Assembly (NCBI GenBank): GCA_022843955.1
Contig: JALHMQ010000002.1
Span: 364,926 to 428,925 of the forward strand
Source: Burkholderiaceae bacterium
Lineage (GTDB): Bacteria > Pseudomonadota > Gammaproteobacteria > Burkholderiales > Burkholderiaceae_F
Direction: 5' to 3'
Length of the DNA stretch: 64,000 nucleotides
Positions 30,737 to 39,191 of this stretch are shown piece after piece; the stretch's first letter is position 1, and each line of letters begins with the position of its first letter. Below the pieces are notes generated by a model, which worked only from the letters and a program-made list of their open reading frames with translations, searched no databases and had not been told where the DNA came from. The position numbers were made by a program, and so were the translations under genes.

Positions 30737-33628
30737 ATGAACCGCAGCCTGCATTTCCTGTTTCTCATCCTGCTGACGATCTTCGTCAGCCTGCTCTCCG
30801 CGTGCGGCAGCGGCGGCGGCTCCGGCGGCGCGAACCCCGCACCGCCGCCGCCCCCCCCACCGCCCCCGGCGAGCACCACGGTCCGGGTCAAGGTGCTGGA
30901 CGTGCTCGGCTTTGCCAAGGCCGGCGCCACGGTGCAGGTGGTCGGCAGCACGCCCGCCGCCGTCACCACCGGCGTCGACGGCACTGCGCTGGTCCCGCTC
31001 ACGCCCGACAGCGACCTGTTGCTGCACGTGCGGCTGGCGGGGCACACCGAGCAGTTCCGGCCGGTGCGCGTCGCGACGGGGCAGTCGGCTTACCTGGAGG
31101 TCAAGTTGCTGGCGCGCGCCCGGGCGCTGACCCTGCCCGATGCGGCGGTCGGCGGCACCCTGGTGGGCCGCAACGCGGCGCGCCTGACGCTGCCGCCCAA
31201 TGCGCTGGTCGATGCCCAAAGCGGCGCCGCGGTCACGGGCGCGGTGCAGGTCGAGATGACGCCGGTGAACACCGCCTCGCACGAGATCGGCGCGTTTCCC
31301 GGAACCATGCGTGCCCTGTCCGGCGGCACCGAAGTCTTCCTCGCCACCTACGGTCCGGTGGAGTACGTCTTCACCCAGGGCGGGCGGCCGCTCGCGCTGG
31401 CCGCCGGCCAGACGGCGGTGATCGAGATGCCGCTGCACGCCTCGCAAGCGCTGGATGGTTCGCCGCTGGCGGCTGGCGGCACGATGCCGGTCTGGTCGCT
31501 GAACGAAGCCACCGGCCTGTGGACGCAAGAGGGCGAAGGCACGATCGTCGCCTCGGCCAGCAGCACCGGGCTGGCGCTGCGCGCGACCGTCAATCACTTC
31601 TCGTGGTGGAACCCGGACGTCTCCGCGGACCGGGTGCGCGTGAACATCAGTTTCGTGTTCGCAAACGGCGTGACGCCAACGGTCTGCTGCTCGCTCGAAG
31701 CCTTCACCACGCCCGGCTTTCCCGGCCCGAGCGGTGTGGCCACCACCACGCTGCCGCCCACCGGCGGCACCGTGGTCATCAACGCGCCGACGGTGATCAG
31801 CTTCATCGCCCGCGGTCAGAGCGCGACCGCAGCCTTGTTCGGCGGGGTGCTGGACCGGACCGTGCCCGCGAACGCCGGCACGATCAACGTCACCATCACG
31901 ATGGGGATCGACGAGGACGCGCCGTTCCCGGTCATCACCTCACCGGAGGCCGGCGTCACCACCTACACCCGCGACACACTGCTGGTGCAGGCCAGCGTCA
32001 GCGGCGACGAGCCTGACTCGGTGGACCTGCGCACCGGCAACCAGCTGATCGGCGCCATGACCGGCACGCAGGCCACCGGCTACAGCTTCCTGTGGAATAC
32101 GACAAGCGTCCCCGAAGCCTCCTACCCCATCTTCGTGCGGGCTCGGCGCGGTGACTCATTCTTCGTGAGCACGTCCCGCACCGTGGTGGTCGACCGCACG
32201 CCGCCGCAGATCGTGCAGCGCGCGCCGGCGCCGGGCGACACCCAGGCCAGCGCGGGAACCGGGGTCAGCGCCACCTTCAACGAGCCGCTCGACCCGGCCA
32301 GCCTCATCAGCACCGAGAACCCCCGGGTACGCCTGGTGGCGAACGGCATCGCGTTGCCGGTGACGCTGGCGCTGAGCGCGAACAACCTGACGGTCACCGC
32401 CACGCCCATCGCACCGCTGGCGAGCAACACGCAGTACACGGTGTTCGTCGAGGGCCTGACCGATCGCGCCGGCAACGTCATGGTGCCGGCGCAATGGAGC
32501 TTCACGGTGCCGCTGTGGGCCCTGGGCAGTCCCGACCTGCGTTCCACCGGCCCCGATGGCAGCTTCGAAGGCAACGTACTCGGCCGCCCGGAGATCGCAC
32601 TCGCCTCGAACGGCGAGCCGCTGGTCTTCTGGCGCCAGAGCACGACCGACGGCAGGTTCACCCTGCGCGCGGCGCGCCGGATCGGCGCGCTGTGGGTGCC
32701 GCTGCCGGTCTTGCCGCCTGTCGGCGTGCCCAACTCCGCCTTCGGCGAGCAGTCGATGGCCCTGGACAACACCGGCCAGCCAGTGGTGGCATGGACGCAG
32801 ACCACGAGCAGCATCCCCGGCTGCGGCACCACCCAACCCAGCGAGCTCTTCGTTGCGCGTTTCAACGGCACCGCCTGGGTGCCGCTGGGCAACGGCAACC
32901 TGAACATCGCGCCCTGCTCGCTGCCCGACCTGCCGCGCCTGAAGGTCGATCCGCAGGGACGGCCGGTGCTGGTCTCCGCGCAAGGTACCGGCCTGCGCAC
33001 GATCCAGGTACTGCGCTTCGAAGGTGGCGACTGGACGCTGCTGGGCACGGTGCCGGTGCAGACGGTCCCGTCGCTGCCCTTCCCGGTCACCGAACTGCGG
33101 CTGGCACTGGATGGCAGCACACCCGTCGTGCTGCGCAGCGAGAACCGCAGCGGGACCATCAGCCACTTCGTCTCTCGGCTCGACGGCGCGGCCTTCGTGC
33201 CGGTCGGCCCGCAGGTCGCCACCGCCAACCGTGACATCCAAGGCGCCCTGGTGATCGACCCGCAGGGGCGGCCGGTGGTGGCCGTGAAGGGACCGTCCGA
33301 GGCCTTGCTGGTGTTGCGCTTCGATGGCAGTGCCTGGGCGGCAGTCGGTAGCACGGTGGCCGCCAACCCCTTCGTGCGCGAGCCCTCGATCGTGTTCGAC
33401 GGCATCCACCCGATCGTGGCCTGGAACGACGCCGGCGTGAGCACTGCGTTCGTGCGGCGCTTCGATCCGTTCACGGACGACTGGGGCGCGACGCTGACGC
33501 TGAGGACCAACGTCGGCACGCTGTCCGAACTGCGTCGCCTGCCCACGGGCGGGCCGATCTGGGGCGCGCTGACGACGGGGCCGTTCTTCGGCGAGCTGCG
33601 CACGGTCACGGCGAGCACGCTGCCCTGA
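30737..33628 (+). CDS. Large lipoprotein with SbsA-like and propeller-like repeats
   Basis: 963 residues from MNRSLHFLFL. Lipobox LLSAC, Gly-rich then nine-proline linker, a carboxypeptidase-regulatory-like beta-sandwich (about 45-130; VRVKVLDVLGFAKAGATVQV) and a segment with TLPPNALVDAQSGAAVTG-type sequence. An Ig-like stretch (about 395-480), an SbsA-type domain (about 490-590; APAPGDTQASAGTGVSATF) and five or more repeats with GxPxVxW and VxRFDGxxWxxVG motifs (about 600-950) follow, suggesting a beta-propeller. No enzyme motif is seen. It is likely a surface adhesive or scaffold protein; this is inferred from architecture. Confidence 0.82.
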   Translation: MNRSLHFLFLILLTIFVSLLSACGSGGGSGGANPAPPPPPPPPPASTTVRVKVLDVLGFAKAGATVQVVGSTPAAVTTGVDGTALVPLTPDSDLLLHVRLAGHTEQFRPVRVATGQSAYLEVKLLARARALTLPDAAVGGTLVGRNAARLTLPPNALVDAQSGAAVTGAVQVEMTPVNTASHEIGAFPGTMRALSGGTEVFLATYGPVEYVFTQGGRPLALAAGQTAVIEMPLHASQALDGSPLAAGGTMPVWSLNEATGLWTQEGEGTIVASASSTGLALRATVNHFSWWNPDVSADRVRVNISFVFANGVTPTVCCSLEAFTTPGFPGPSGVATTTLPPTGGTVVINAPTVISFIARGQSATAALFGGVLDRTVPANAGTINVTITMGIDEDAPFPVITSPEAGVTTYTRDTLLVQASVSGDEPDSVDLRTGNQLIGAMTGTQATGYSFLWNTTSVPEASYPIFVRARRGDSFFVSTSRTVVVDRTPPQIVQRAPAPGDTQASAGTGVSATFNEPLDPASLISTENPRVRLVANGIALPVTLALSANNLTVTATPIAPLASNTQYTVFVEGLTDRAGNVMVPAQWSFTVPLWALGSPDLRSTGPDGSFEGNVLGRPEIALASNGEPLVFWRQSTTDGRFTLRAARRIGALWVPLPVLPPVGVPNSAFGEQSMALDNTGQPVVAWTQTTSSIPGCGTTQPSELFVARFNGTAWVPLGNGNLNIAPCSLPDLPRLKVDPQGRPVLVSAQGTGLRTIQVLRFEGGDWTLLGTVPVQTVPSLPFPVTELRLALDGSTPVVLRSENRSGTISHFVSRLDGAAFVPVGPQVATANRDIQGALVIDPQGRPVVAVKGPSEALLVLRFDGSAWAAVGSTVAANPFVREPSIVFDGIHPIVAWNDAGVSTAFVRRFDPFTDDWGATLTLRTNVGTLSELRRLPTGGPIWGALTTGPFFGELRTVTASTLP

Positions 33629-33653
33629 GCGCAGCGCTGACGCAGGCGCGCCA

Positions 33654-34781
33654 TCAGCGCAGCGCGGCGGTCGGGTCACCGGCCGCCGTGCCTGCCGCTG
33701 GCGCAGGCATCAACGCAGCGAGCTGGCGGTCGCGCTGCGGCTTGGCCTCGGCGCCGAGCGCGCGCACCGCGGCATAGAAGCGCGGCAGGTCGCCGCCCTC
33801 CCGCGCCAGCAGCGCCTCGAAGGCGGGCACGAGATCGTTGTAGGCGCCCACCGCCGCAAGGTGGGCGTTGTTCAGGTCCTGTGCGAAGAAGCGGTCGTAG
33901 CCGGCAAAGCCGCCCCAGCGCTCGTCGCGCACGCGGCGATACGCGGCCTGCAGCGCGGCGAACACGGCGCGCTTGCGCTCCCGCTTGACCTCCGCCGACG
34001 CGTCGTCGGCAAACGCCGCCACCAGTTGCGCGCGATGCGCCAGCAGCAGCGCGAGGAAGTCGGCGCGCCGCTGCTGCACCTGGGCAAAGGCGGCGCGTTG
34101 CGCGTCGTCGCCATGCGCGGCGAGCCAGCGCCGCACGCCGACCCGCTCCACCGCGGTGGCAAAGCTCTCGTTGAACACCGTGTCGTCCTTCACGTAGACG
34201 ACCTGGTGCGCCAGCTCGTGGAAGATCAGCCGCGCCAGCTCGGCGTCGCTCCAGTGGATGAAGGTGTTGAGCAGCGGATCGCCGCCGAGCCAGTTGGTCC
34301 AGCCGAGCGTGGAGTACGCCGGCACGGCGCCGACGTTGACGTCGTAGCCTTCAGCGCGCAGCGCCGCGGCGGTCTGGTTCGCATCGGCCTGGTCGAAGTA
34401 GCCGCGATAGCCGGCGCAGCCGAACACGAGGTAGCACCAGGTCTTCATCTGCAGCGACAGTTCGGGCGTGGCAAACACGTTCCACACCACCGCACTGCGC
34501 TTGAGATCCGCGTACGCGGTGTAGCTGCGGTTGTCGGGCAGGCCCAGGTCGGTGGCGGCGAAGGCGCGCATCTGGCGCGCGGCAATGAGCTTGCGCTTCA
34601 GTGGTTCCGGCGTCGCCGGATCGGCGAGCCAGTCGTCGATCGGCCGCGCCGCGTTCATCAGCGACAGGTGACCCTGCGCGGCCTGCGCGTAATAGCCCAC
34701 GCTGGAGCAGCCGGCGCTGGCGACTGCCACCAGCGCCACGAGCGCGAGGGCGGCCACGCGGCCACCGAAGGTATGCGGCAT
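33654..34781 (-). CDS. Putative Zn aminopeptidase lipoprotein
   Basis: 375 residues from the ATG at 34781 (a GTG 24 bases earlier is possible). Signal peptide with lipobox VASAGC (Cys25). Zinc-peptidase motif HELAHQ at 188-193 with the third ligand Glu at 205 in NESFATAVE. The overall layout matches the DUF2265-type putative aminopeptidase family of betaproteobacteria. It should be a periplasmic, lipid-anchored peptidase; the substrate is unknown. It follows the PaaK-like gene on the same strand and is convergent with the large lipoprotein gene, 25 bases apart. Confidence 0.87.
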   Translation of the reverse strand: MPHTFGGRVAALALVALVAVASAGCSSVGYYAQAAQGHLSLMNAARPIDDWLADPATPEPLKRKLIAARQMRAFAATDLGLPDNRSYTAYADLKRSAVVWNVFATPELSLQMKTWCYLVFGCAGYRGYFDQADANQTAAALRAEGYDVNVGAVPAYSTLGWTNWLGGDPLLNTFIHWSDAELARLIFHELAHQVVYVKDDTVFNESFATAVERVGVRRWLAAHGDDAQRAAFAQVQQRRADFLALLLAHRAQLVAAFADDASAEVKRERKRAVFAALQAAYRRVRDERWGGFAGYDRFFAQDLNNAHLAAVGAYNDLVPAFEALLAREGGDLPRFYAAVRALGAEAKPQRDRQLAALMPAPAAGTAAGDPTAALR

Positions 34782-34837
34782 CAGATGCTTGATCCTCGAG
34801 AACACGCGGCGATTGTGCCGCAGCGGCGTGTCGACCC

Positions 34838-36253
34838 TCAGGAAGCAAGCCGGAGCACGCGGCGCAGCTTGCCGCTGCGCGGTGAGGCCAGCGGCGCCTG
34901 CTCGCCGACCTCGATCTTTACCTTGCAGGCGCCCTGCGCCTGCAGGTAGCGTGTCAGCGCCGCGCGCGCGCGCCGGCCGGCGCTGCGCGGCTCCCCACCG
35001 TGCAGGCGCAGTTCGAGCCGGCCGCCGGGGTACTGCACGAGCTGGAAGTCGCGCACGCCGGCCTCTTCTTCGAGCACGGTGGTGAGCACCAGCGGCAGGG
35101 CGATGACCTCGTGGCCGTCACGGGTGGCAAAGCGCAGGATGTCGTCGTGCCGGCCCTCGACATGGATCGCCGGCAGCACCGAGCCGCAGGCACACGGCTG
35201 CGCCAGCACGGTGATCGAGTCGCCGAGGTCGTAGCGGATCAGCGGCTGCACGCGGTTGACGAGGTTGGTGAGCAGCACGGTGTGCGACGCGGTGCCCGGC
35301 TCGACCGGCCGATATCGCGCATCGACCGGCTCCAGCAGCGCCCAGTCGGCGTTCACGTGCAGGCTGCCCTGGCCGCAATCCCAGGCGATCGACATGAACT
35401 CGCTGGCGCCGTAGGCATTGCGCACGCGGCAGCCCAGGCTGCGTGCCAGGCGCGTGCGCACCCGCGGCGCGAGCGTCTCGCCGCCCAGCCACAGTTCGGC
35501 CAGCTGCAGTTTCAGGCGACCGGCATCGGCTTCGTCGGCCAGCATCTCGGCCGCGGTCGGGTAGGTGGCCAGCAGCGTCGGCGCGAAGGCCTCCAGTTCG
35601 GCCACCAGCGCTGCCACCGGCTGCAGCAGCGAGCACACACGCATGCGATCGGCCAGCCAGGGGTTGCTGCGGCGCAGGTGCTCGATCGTGGTGGCGCCGG
35701 CAAAGTGCCCACCGGTGGCGGCCACCATCGCGTAGCGCTCGCCCGCCATCAGGCGTGCCGCCATGTGCGCCGGCGAGGCCGTGCCGCGGAAGCGGAACAG
35801 TTCGAGCGCCTGGTAGGTGGCAAGCGCGGCGCGGTCATGCAGGAAGATCGCCGGCGCGCCGGTACTGCCGGAACTCGTCATCACCGCATAGCGGCCGTCG
35901 AGCAGCGTGCCGACCTTGCCCACGTCGGCAATGAACGCGTCGATCGCCGCCGCAGTGAGCGTGCGGTCCGACAGGCCCGCTTCGAGATCGGCCATCAGCT
36001 CGGCCTTGGTCAGCGGCGGCAGATCGGCGCGTGCCACCTGTGCCGCGGGCGGAAGATGGCGATAGCGGTGCGCGTACAGCGGCACGTGGGTGCGCGCGAA
36101 CTCGATCTGCGCGGCCAGCCGCAGCCGGCCGCGCTGCACGATATCGATTGGCCGCAGCCAGCCGCCGAGCGCAGCGTCCCAGGCGATCTGCGTCCATTGC
36201 AGCACGCCGCCCGGGTCGAACTGCAGTGCATCGGGCGGCGTGACACCGGACAT
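34838..36253 (-). CDS. Phenylacetate-CoA ligase-like AMP-forming enzyme
   Basis: 471 residues from the ATG with GGAGG ideally placed. Adenylate-forming family of the PaaK type: the P-loop SSGSTGAPAIF (about 127-137), NAYGASEFMSIAWDCG, and the C-terminal RYDLGDSITV segment. It contains an extra pair of cysteines (PCACGSVLP). The substrate is unlikely to be phenylacetate itself, since no paa genes are nearby. Frames extending further upstream run through a 12-bp array and give Cys/Arg/Met repeats, so they are not part of the gene. Confidence 0.83.
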   Translation of the reverse strand: MSGVTPPDALQFDPGGVLQWTQIAWDAALGGWLRPIDIVQRGRLRLAAQIEFARTHVPLYAHRYRHLPPAAQVARADLPPLTKAELMADLEAGLSDRTLTAAAIDAFIADVGKVGTLLDGRYAVMTSSGSTGAPAIFLHDRAALATYQALELFRFRGTASPAHMAARLMAGERYAMVAATGGHFAGATTIEHLRRSNPWLADRMRVCSLLQPVAALVAELEAFAPTLLATYPTAAEMLADEADAGRLKLQLAELWLGGETLAPRVRTRLARSLGCRVRNAYGASEFMSIAWDCGQGSLHVNADWALLEPVDARYRPVEPGTASHTVLLTNLVNRVQPLIRYDLGDSITVLAQPCACGSVLPAIHVEGRHDDILRFATRDGHEVIALPLVLTTVLEEEAGVRDFQLVQYPGGRLELRLHGGEPRSAGRRARAALTRYLQAQGACKVKIEVGEQAPLASPRSGKLRRVLRLAS

Positions 36254-36287
36254 GAAACCTCCAAGAAACCGACGACTTCTTACGCGA

Positions 36288-36383
36288 ACACTCGCGCCGA
36301 TCCACGCGCACATCGCGCGGCGCATATCCGCGCACATATCCGCGCACGCATCGCACACACATCCACGCCCACGCGTACACCCA
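36288..36383 (-). repeat. Degenerate 12-bp tandem array, about 8 units
   Basis: ATATCCGCGCAC occurs twice in perfect tandem (36324-36335 and 36336-36347), flanked by ATCCACGCGCAC (36300-36311), ATCGCGCGGCGC (36312-36323), GCATCGCACACA, CATCCACGCCCA and CGCGTACACCCA in the same 12-base register. On the minus strand the core reads GTGCGCGGATAT, close to the TGCGGAT core of the array at 2157-2312. It lies between the PaaK-like gene and the ATPase gene upstream of it. Confidence 0.8.
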
Positions 36384-36445
36384 GCGCAGACAGCCGCGCG
36401 GCGCAACCGCACGGCAGCCTCGCGTCACCCGGCCGCGGTGCGGCG

Positions 36446-38005
36446 TCAGGCCTGCAGGCGCGCTGCCAGCTGCGCGCAGCGGCGCGTCAGTTCTTCGCGT
36501 GAGCAGTCCGTAGCAATCGGCAGGTGCGGCGGTTCATCGGCCGCCGCTGCCTCGCGCCAATGGCGCTGCTGTTGCAGCACCGCGGGCGTGGCATCCGATG
36601 CATCGGCGCCGACCAGCGCGCGCGCCGACACGCGTTCCTGCAGCACCGGCCACGGCGCTTCGCAGGCCACCACCACCGCGGGCCGGCCGCGCTGTCGCGC
36701 CACCTGCGCCAGCCCGCGTCGCTCGTCCACCCGCAGCGACGCGGCGTCCACCACCACCGACACGCCGGCATCCAGCAGGCTTGCCGTCAGCTGCTGCAAC
36801 CGCGCGTAGGTGCGCGCCGTCATCGCGGCTGAGTACATCGATGCGTCGCCACGCTCGTCGATGCCGAGGCCCGCCAGCCGCTTGCGCTCGACGTCGGAGC
36901 GAATGCGCAGCGCGCCCAACCGTGCCGCCAGGGTCTGCGCCACCAGCGACTTGCCGCTGCCCGACACGCCGGTCATCACCACCAGTCGCGGCGACGTGGG
37001 TCGCGCCAGTTGCTCGGCCAGCGCCAGATAGTGCTCGAAGCTCGCGTGCGCGCGCACCCGTACGGCCTGCGGCTGCTGCGGCTGCTGGGTGCGCAACTGC
37101 GCCACCTTGGCACGCACCAGCGCGCGGTACACCGCATGAAAGTGCAGCAGGGCGGCGCCACCATAGTCGCCGGTGCGCTCGAAGTAGGCACTGAGCAGGC
37201 GCCACGCCAGCGCCGGCTGCCCGTGATCGAGCAGGTCCATGAAGGTGAAGGCGATGTCGGCGATGACGTCGATCCAGCGCAGCTCGGCGTTGAACTCAAG
37301 CGCGTCGAACAGCACCGGCGTGCCGCCGATCAGCACCACATTGCCCAAGTGCAGGTCGCCGTGCACCTCGCGCACCGAGCCCACGCTGGCGCGCAGGTCG
37401 ATCAGCGGCCGCAGGCGGGCGAACGCCTGTCGCGTCCAGTCGGCCAGCGCGTCGAGGCGGGCGCGGTCGGCGGCGGCATGGGTATCGGCACGCAGTTCGC
37501 GCAGGTTGGCCTCGACCCAGCGCTGCACGGTGGCCGACGCGCCGTAGCCGCTGCCGGCGGCGGCCATCGGTGCCACGGCGTGCAGCGCGGCGATCGCCGC
37601 GGCGAGGGCGTCGACCTGTGTGTCGGTGAGTTCGCCGCGCGCTGCAACTTCATCGAGCCCCTGCGCGGGGTCGAAGCGGCGCATCCGCAGCACGTAGTCG
37701 ATCGCCTCGCCGCTGCCGCCGATCTTCGGCGCCGCCAGCGTGCCGGTGACCGGCTGCACGTCGATGTACAACTGCGGCGCGGTGCGCCGATTCAGCCGCA
37801 GTTCATCGCGGCAGAACTGCAGGCGGGCGGCGAGCGGGCGGAAGTCGAGGAAGCCGAAGCACGCGGGCTTCTTCAGCTTGTACGCAAGATCCCCGGCCAG
37901 CAGCACCGAGGAGATGTGCGTCTGGATGACCTTGTCGGCCGGCAGTTGCGCGGCGAGCGCGGCCACCAGTGCCGCATGGTCGTCGAATGAGGAAATCGTG
38001 ACCAT
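36446..38005 (-). CDS. Aminoglycoside phosphotransferase-like / AAA ATPase fusion
   Basis: 519 residues from MVTISSFDDH. N-terminal kinase-like half (about 25-300): VREVHGDLHLGNVVLIGG carries the HGD-HxGN catalytic motif (215-222) of the APH/choline-kinase fold, and FDALEFNAELRWIDVIADIAF the metal site. The C-terminal half (about 340-519) is a P-loop kinase with Walker A TGVSGSGKS (345-353). This two-domain layout is a known conserved family; its substrate is not known and it should not be read as a resistance gene. It is cytosolic. Confidence 0.87.
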   Translation of the reverse strand: MVTISSFDDHAALVAALAAQLPADKVIQTHISSVLLAGDLAYKLKKPACFGFLDFRPLAARLQFCRDELRLNRRTAPQLYIDVQPVTGTLAAPKIGGSGEAIDYVLRMRRFDPAQGLDEVAARGELTDTQVDALAAAIAALHAVAPMAAAGSGYGASATVQRWVEANLRELRADTHAAADRARLDALADWTRQAFARLRPLIDLRASVGSVREVHGDLHLGNVVLIGGTPVLFDALEFNAELRWIDVIADIAFTFMDLLDHGQPALAWRLLSAYFERTGDYGGAALLHFHAVYRALVRAKVAQLRTQQPQQPQAVRVRAHASFEHYLALAEQLARPTSPRLVVMTGVSGSGKSLVAQTLAARLGALRIRSDVERKRLAGLGIDERGDASMYSAAMTARTYARLQQLTASLLDAGVSVVVDAASLRVDERRGLAQVARQRGRPAVVVACEAPWPVLQERVSARALVGADASDATPAVLQQQRHWREAAAADEPPHLPIATDCSREELTRRCAQLAARLQA

Positions 38006-38104
38006 GGATTCACAATCTGCCGCCTGTACTTGGGCGCGTTGACACGGGTCAACCGCGCGGCCGGCACGTGGGGAAATCGAGAGCATTTGTGCGGCATTTG
38101 CTCG

Positions 38105-38128
38105 GCAGTTGCGCCGTGGCGTAACTGC
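38105..38128. promoter_or_regulatory. Imperfect inverted repeat upstream of yajD-like gene
   Basis: GCAGTTGCGCC (38105-38115) faces GGCGTAACTGC (38118-38128) across a 2-base centre, matching at 10 of 11 positions. It lies between the divergent ATPase and HNH genes, about 100 bases from the ATPase start and 145 from the HNH start, so an operator is possible. Confidence 0.4.
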
Positions 38129-38272
38129 CGCTGCCGCGCAACACGTCGCACGAATGCCGGGCCGCGCGGGTTAGGATGAGACGCATCAGCAAAGCCCATG
38201 CGCAGGAACGCTGTCTGCCGGTGACATGTCACCCACGCTGCAGCTTTTCAACGAGACGCCACGAGAGACAAG

Positions 38273-38647
38273 ATGAGCACCGGTGACCCCGGCAGACTCG
38301 ACCGCATCGTCGCGCAGGCGCGCCGCGAGGCGGACCAGCGCGCGCAGGGGTATCGCGAGCGGGCGCTCAAGATCTACCCGTGGATCTGCGGTCGCTGTAC
38401 GCGCGAGTTCACCCACGTCAACCTGCGCGAGCTGACGGTCCATCATCGTGACCACAATCACGACAACAACCCACCCGATGGCAGCAACTGGGAACTGCTG
38501 TGCCTGTACTGCCACGACAACGAGCACCAGCGCCAGACCGAAGCGGCCGCTGGCGGCAGCACCGGCGGCGCCGCCGAGCGCAGCGCATCGACGTTTTCGC
38601 CCTTTGCCGACCTCAAGCAGCGGCTCGCCGGCAAGCCGCCGACATAG
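38273..38647 (+). CDS. YajD family HNH nuclease
   Basis: 124 residues. A basic N-terminus with a RRE-rich helix is followed by a zinc-supported HNH fold: CGRC (about 41-44), then HHRDHNHDNNPPDGSNWELLCLYCHDNEH with the second CxxC pair and the HNH histidines. It matches the small YajD type, whose target is not well known. The rest of the C-terminus (Ala/Ser-rich, then FSPFADLKQRLAGK) is typical of the family. The start ATG has AGACAAG upstream, a modest site. Confidence 0.88.
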   Translation: MSTGDPGRLDRIVAQARREADQRAQGYRERALKIYPWICGRCTREFTHVNLRELTVHHRDHNHDNNPPDGSNWELLCLYCHDNEHQRQTEAAAGGSTGGAAERSASTFSPFADLKQRLAGKPPT

Positions 38648-38730
38648 TTGCAGTCTTCAACGCAGGTGCGCGCCGACACGCCAGCCGGCGGCGCCCGCTG
38701 ATCACCTCGACCGCTCACGCGGGAAAGCGC

Positions 38731-39156
38731 ATGAAAAAGACCATCAAGAAGAAGAGCGAGGCCGACGAGACCGGCGTGCGTGCCATCTTGCGCGCGCGCT
38801 TTGCCGGCCTGGGCAAGCTGGCGACGCAGGCCGGCGACGGACGGCCGCTGCTGCGCGGGCTGCGCGTGGCACAGGACCCGGCGGCTGATCGCTTCGTCGT
38901 CGTGCACGGCGGCGTGCGGGTCGAGTTTGTCTTGCTGCTGCACGACAAGGAGGCACCACCCACCGCCGAGGTCGAGTGCCGCCGCATGGACTCGGCCGGC
39001 ACCACCGAGGCTGACGCGATGGCGCGCATCCGCTTCAGCGACGCCGGCGAAGTGCTGGAATCCACCGTCAGCGAACTCATCGGCGAGAACATCAATCAGC
39101 CCGAGGGGGCGTGGAGCATCGTCGCCGCCGTGATCTGGGACGCGATGCAGGGCTGA
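38731..39156 (+). CDS. Hypothetical protein
   Basis: 141 residues starting MKKTIKKKSEADETG, a Lys-rich head, then a compact alpha/beta part (RFVVVHGGVRVEFVLLLH, ARIRFSDAGEVLESTVSELI). I recognise no family; there is no signal peptide or membrane helix. It lies 83 bases after the HNH gene on the same strand and is convergent with the sensor kinase gene, so it may share a message with the HNH protein. Confidence 0.65.
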   Translation: MKKTIKKKSEADETGVRAILRARFAGLGKLATQAGDGRPLLRGLRVAQDPAADRFVVVHGGVRVEFVLLLHDKEAPPTAEVECRRMDSAGTTEADAMARIRFSDAGEVLESTVSELIGENINQPEGAWSIVAAVIWDAMQG

Positions 39157-39191
39157 CCCTGCACCGAGCCGGCGCCGGCCACCCGCGGCGA

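Noticed and set aside
36254..36412. N-terminal extension of the PaaK-like protein
   Set aside because: The extension is translated array (Cys-Ala-Asp-Met repeats), and an ideal GGAGG lies before the internal ATG at 36253.
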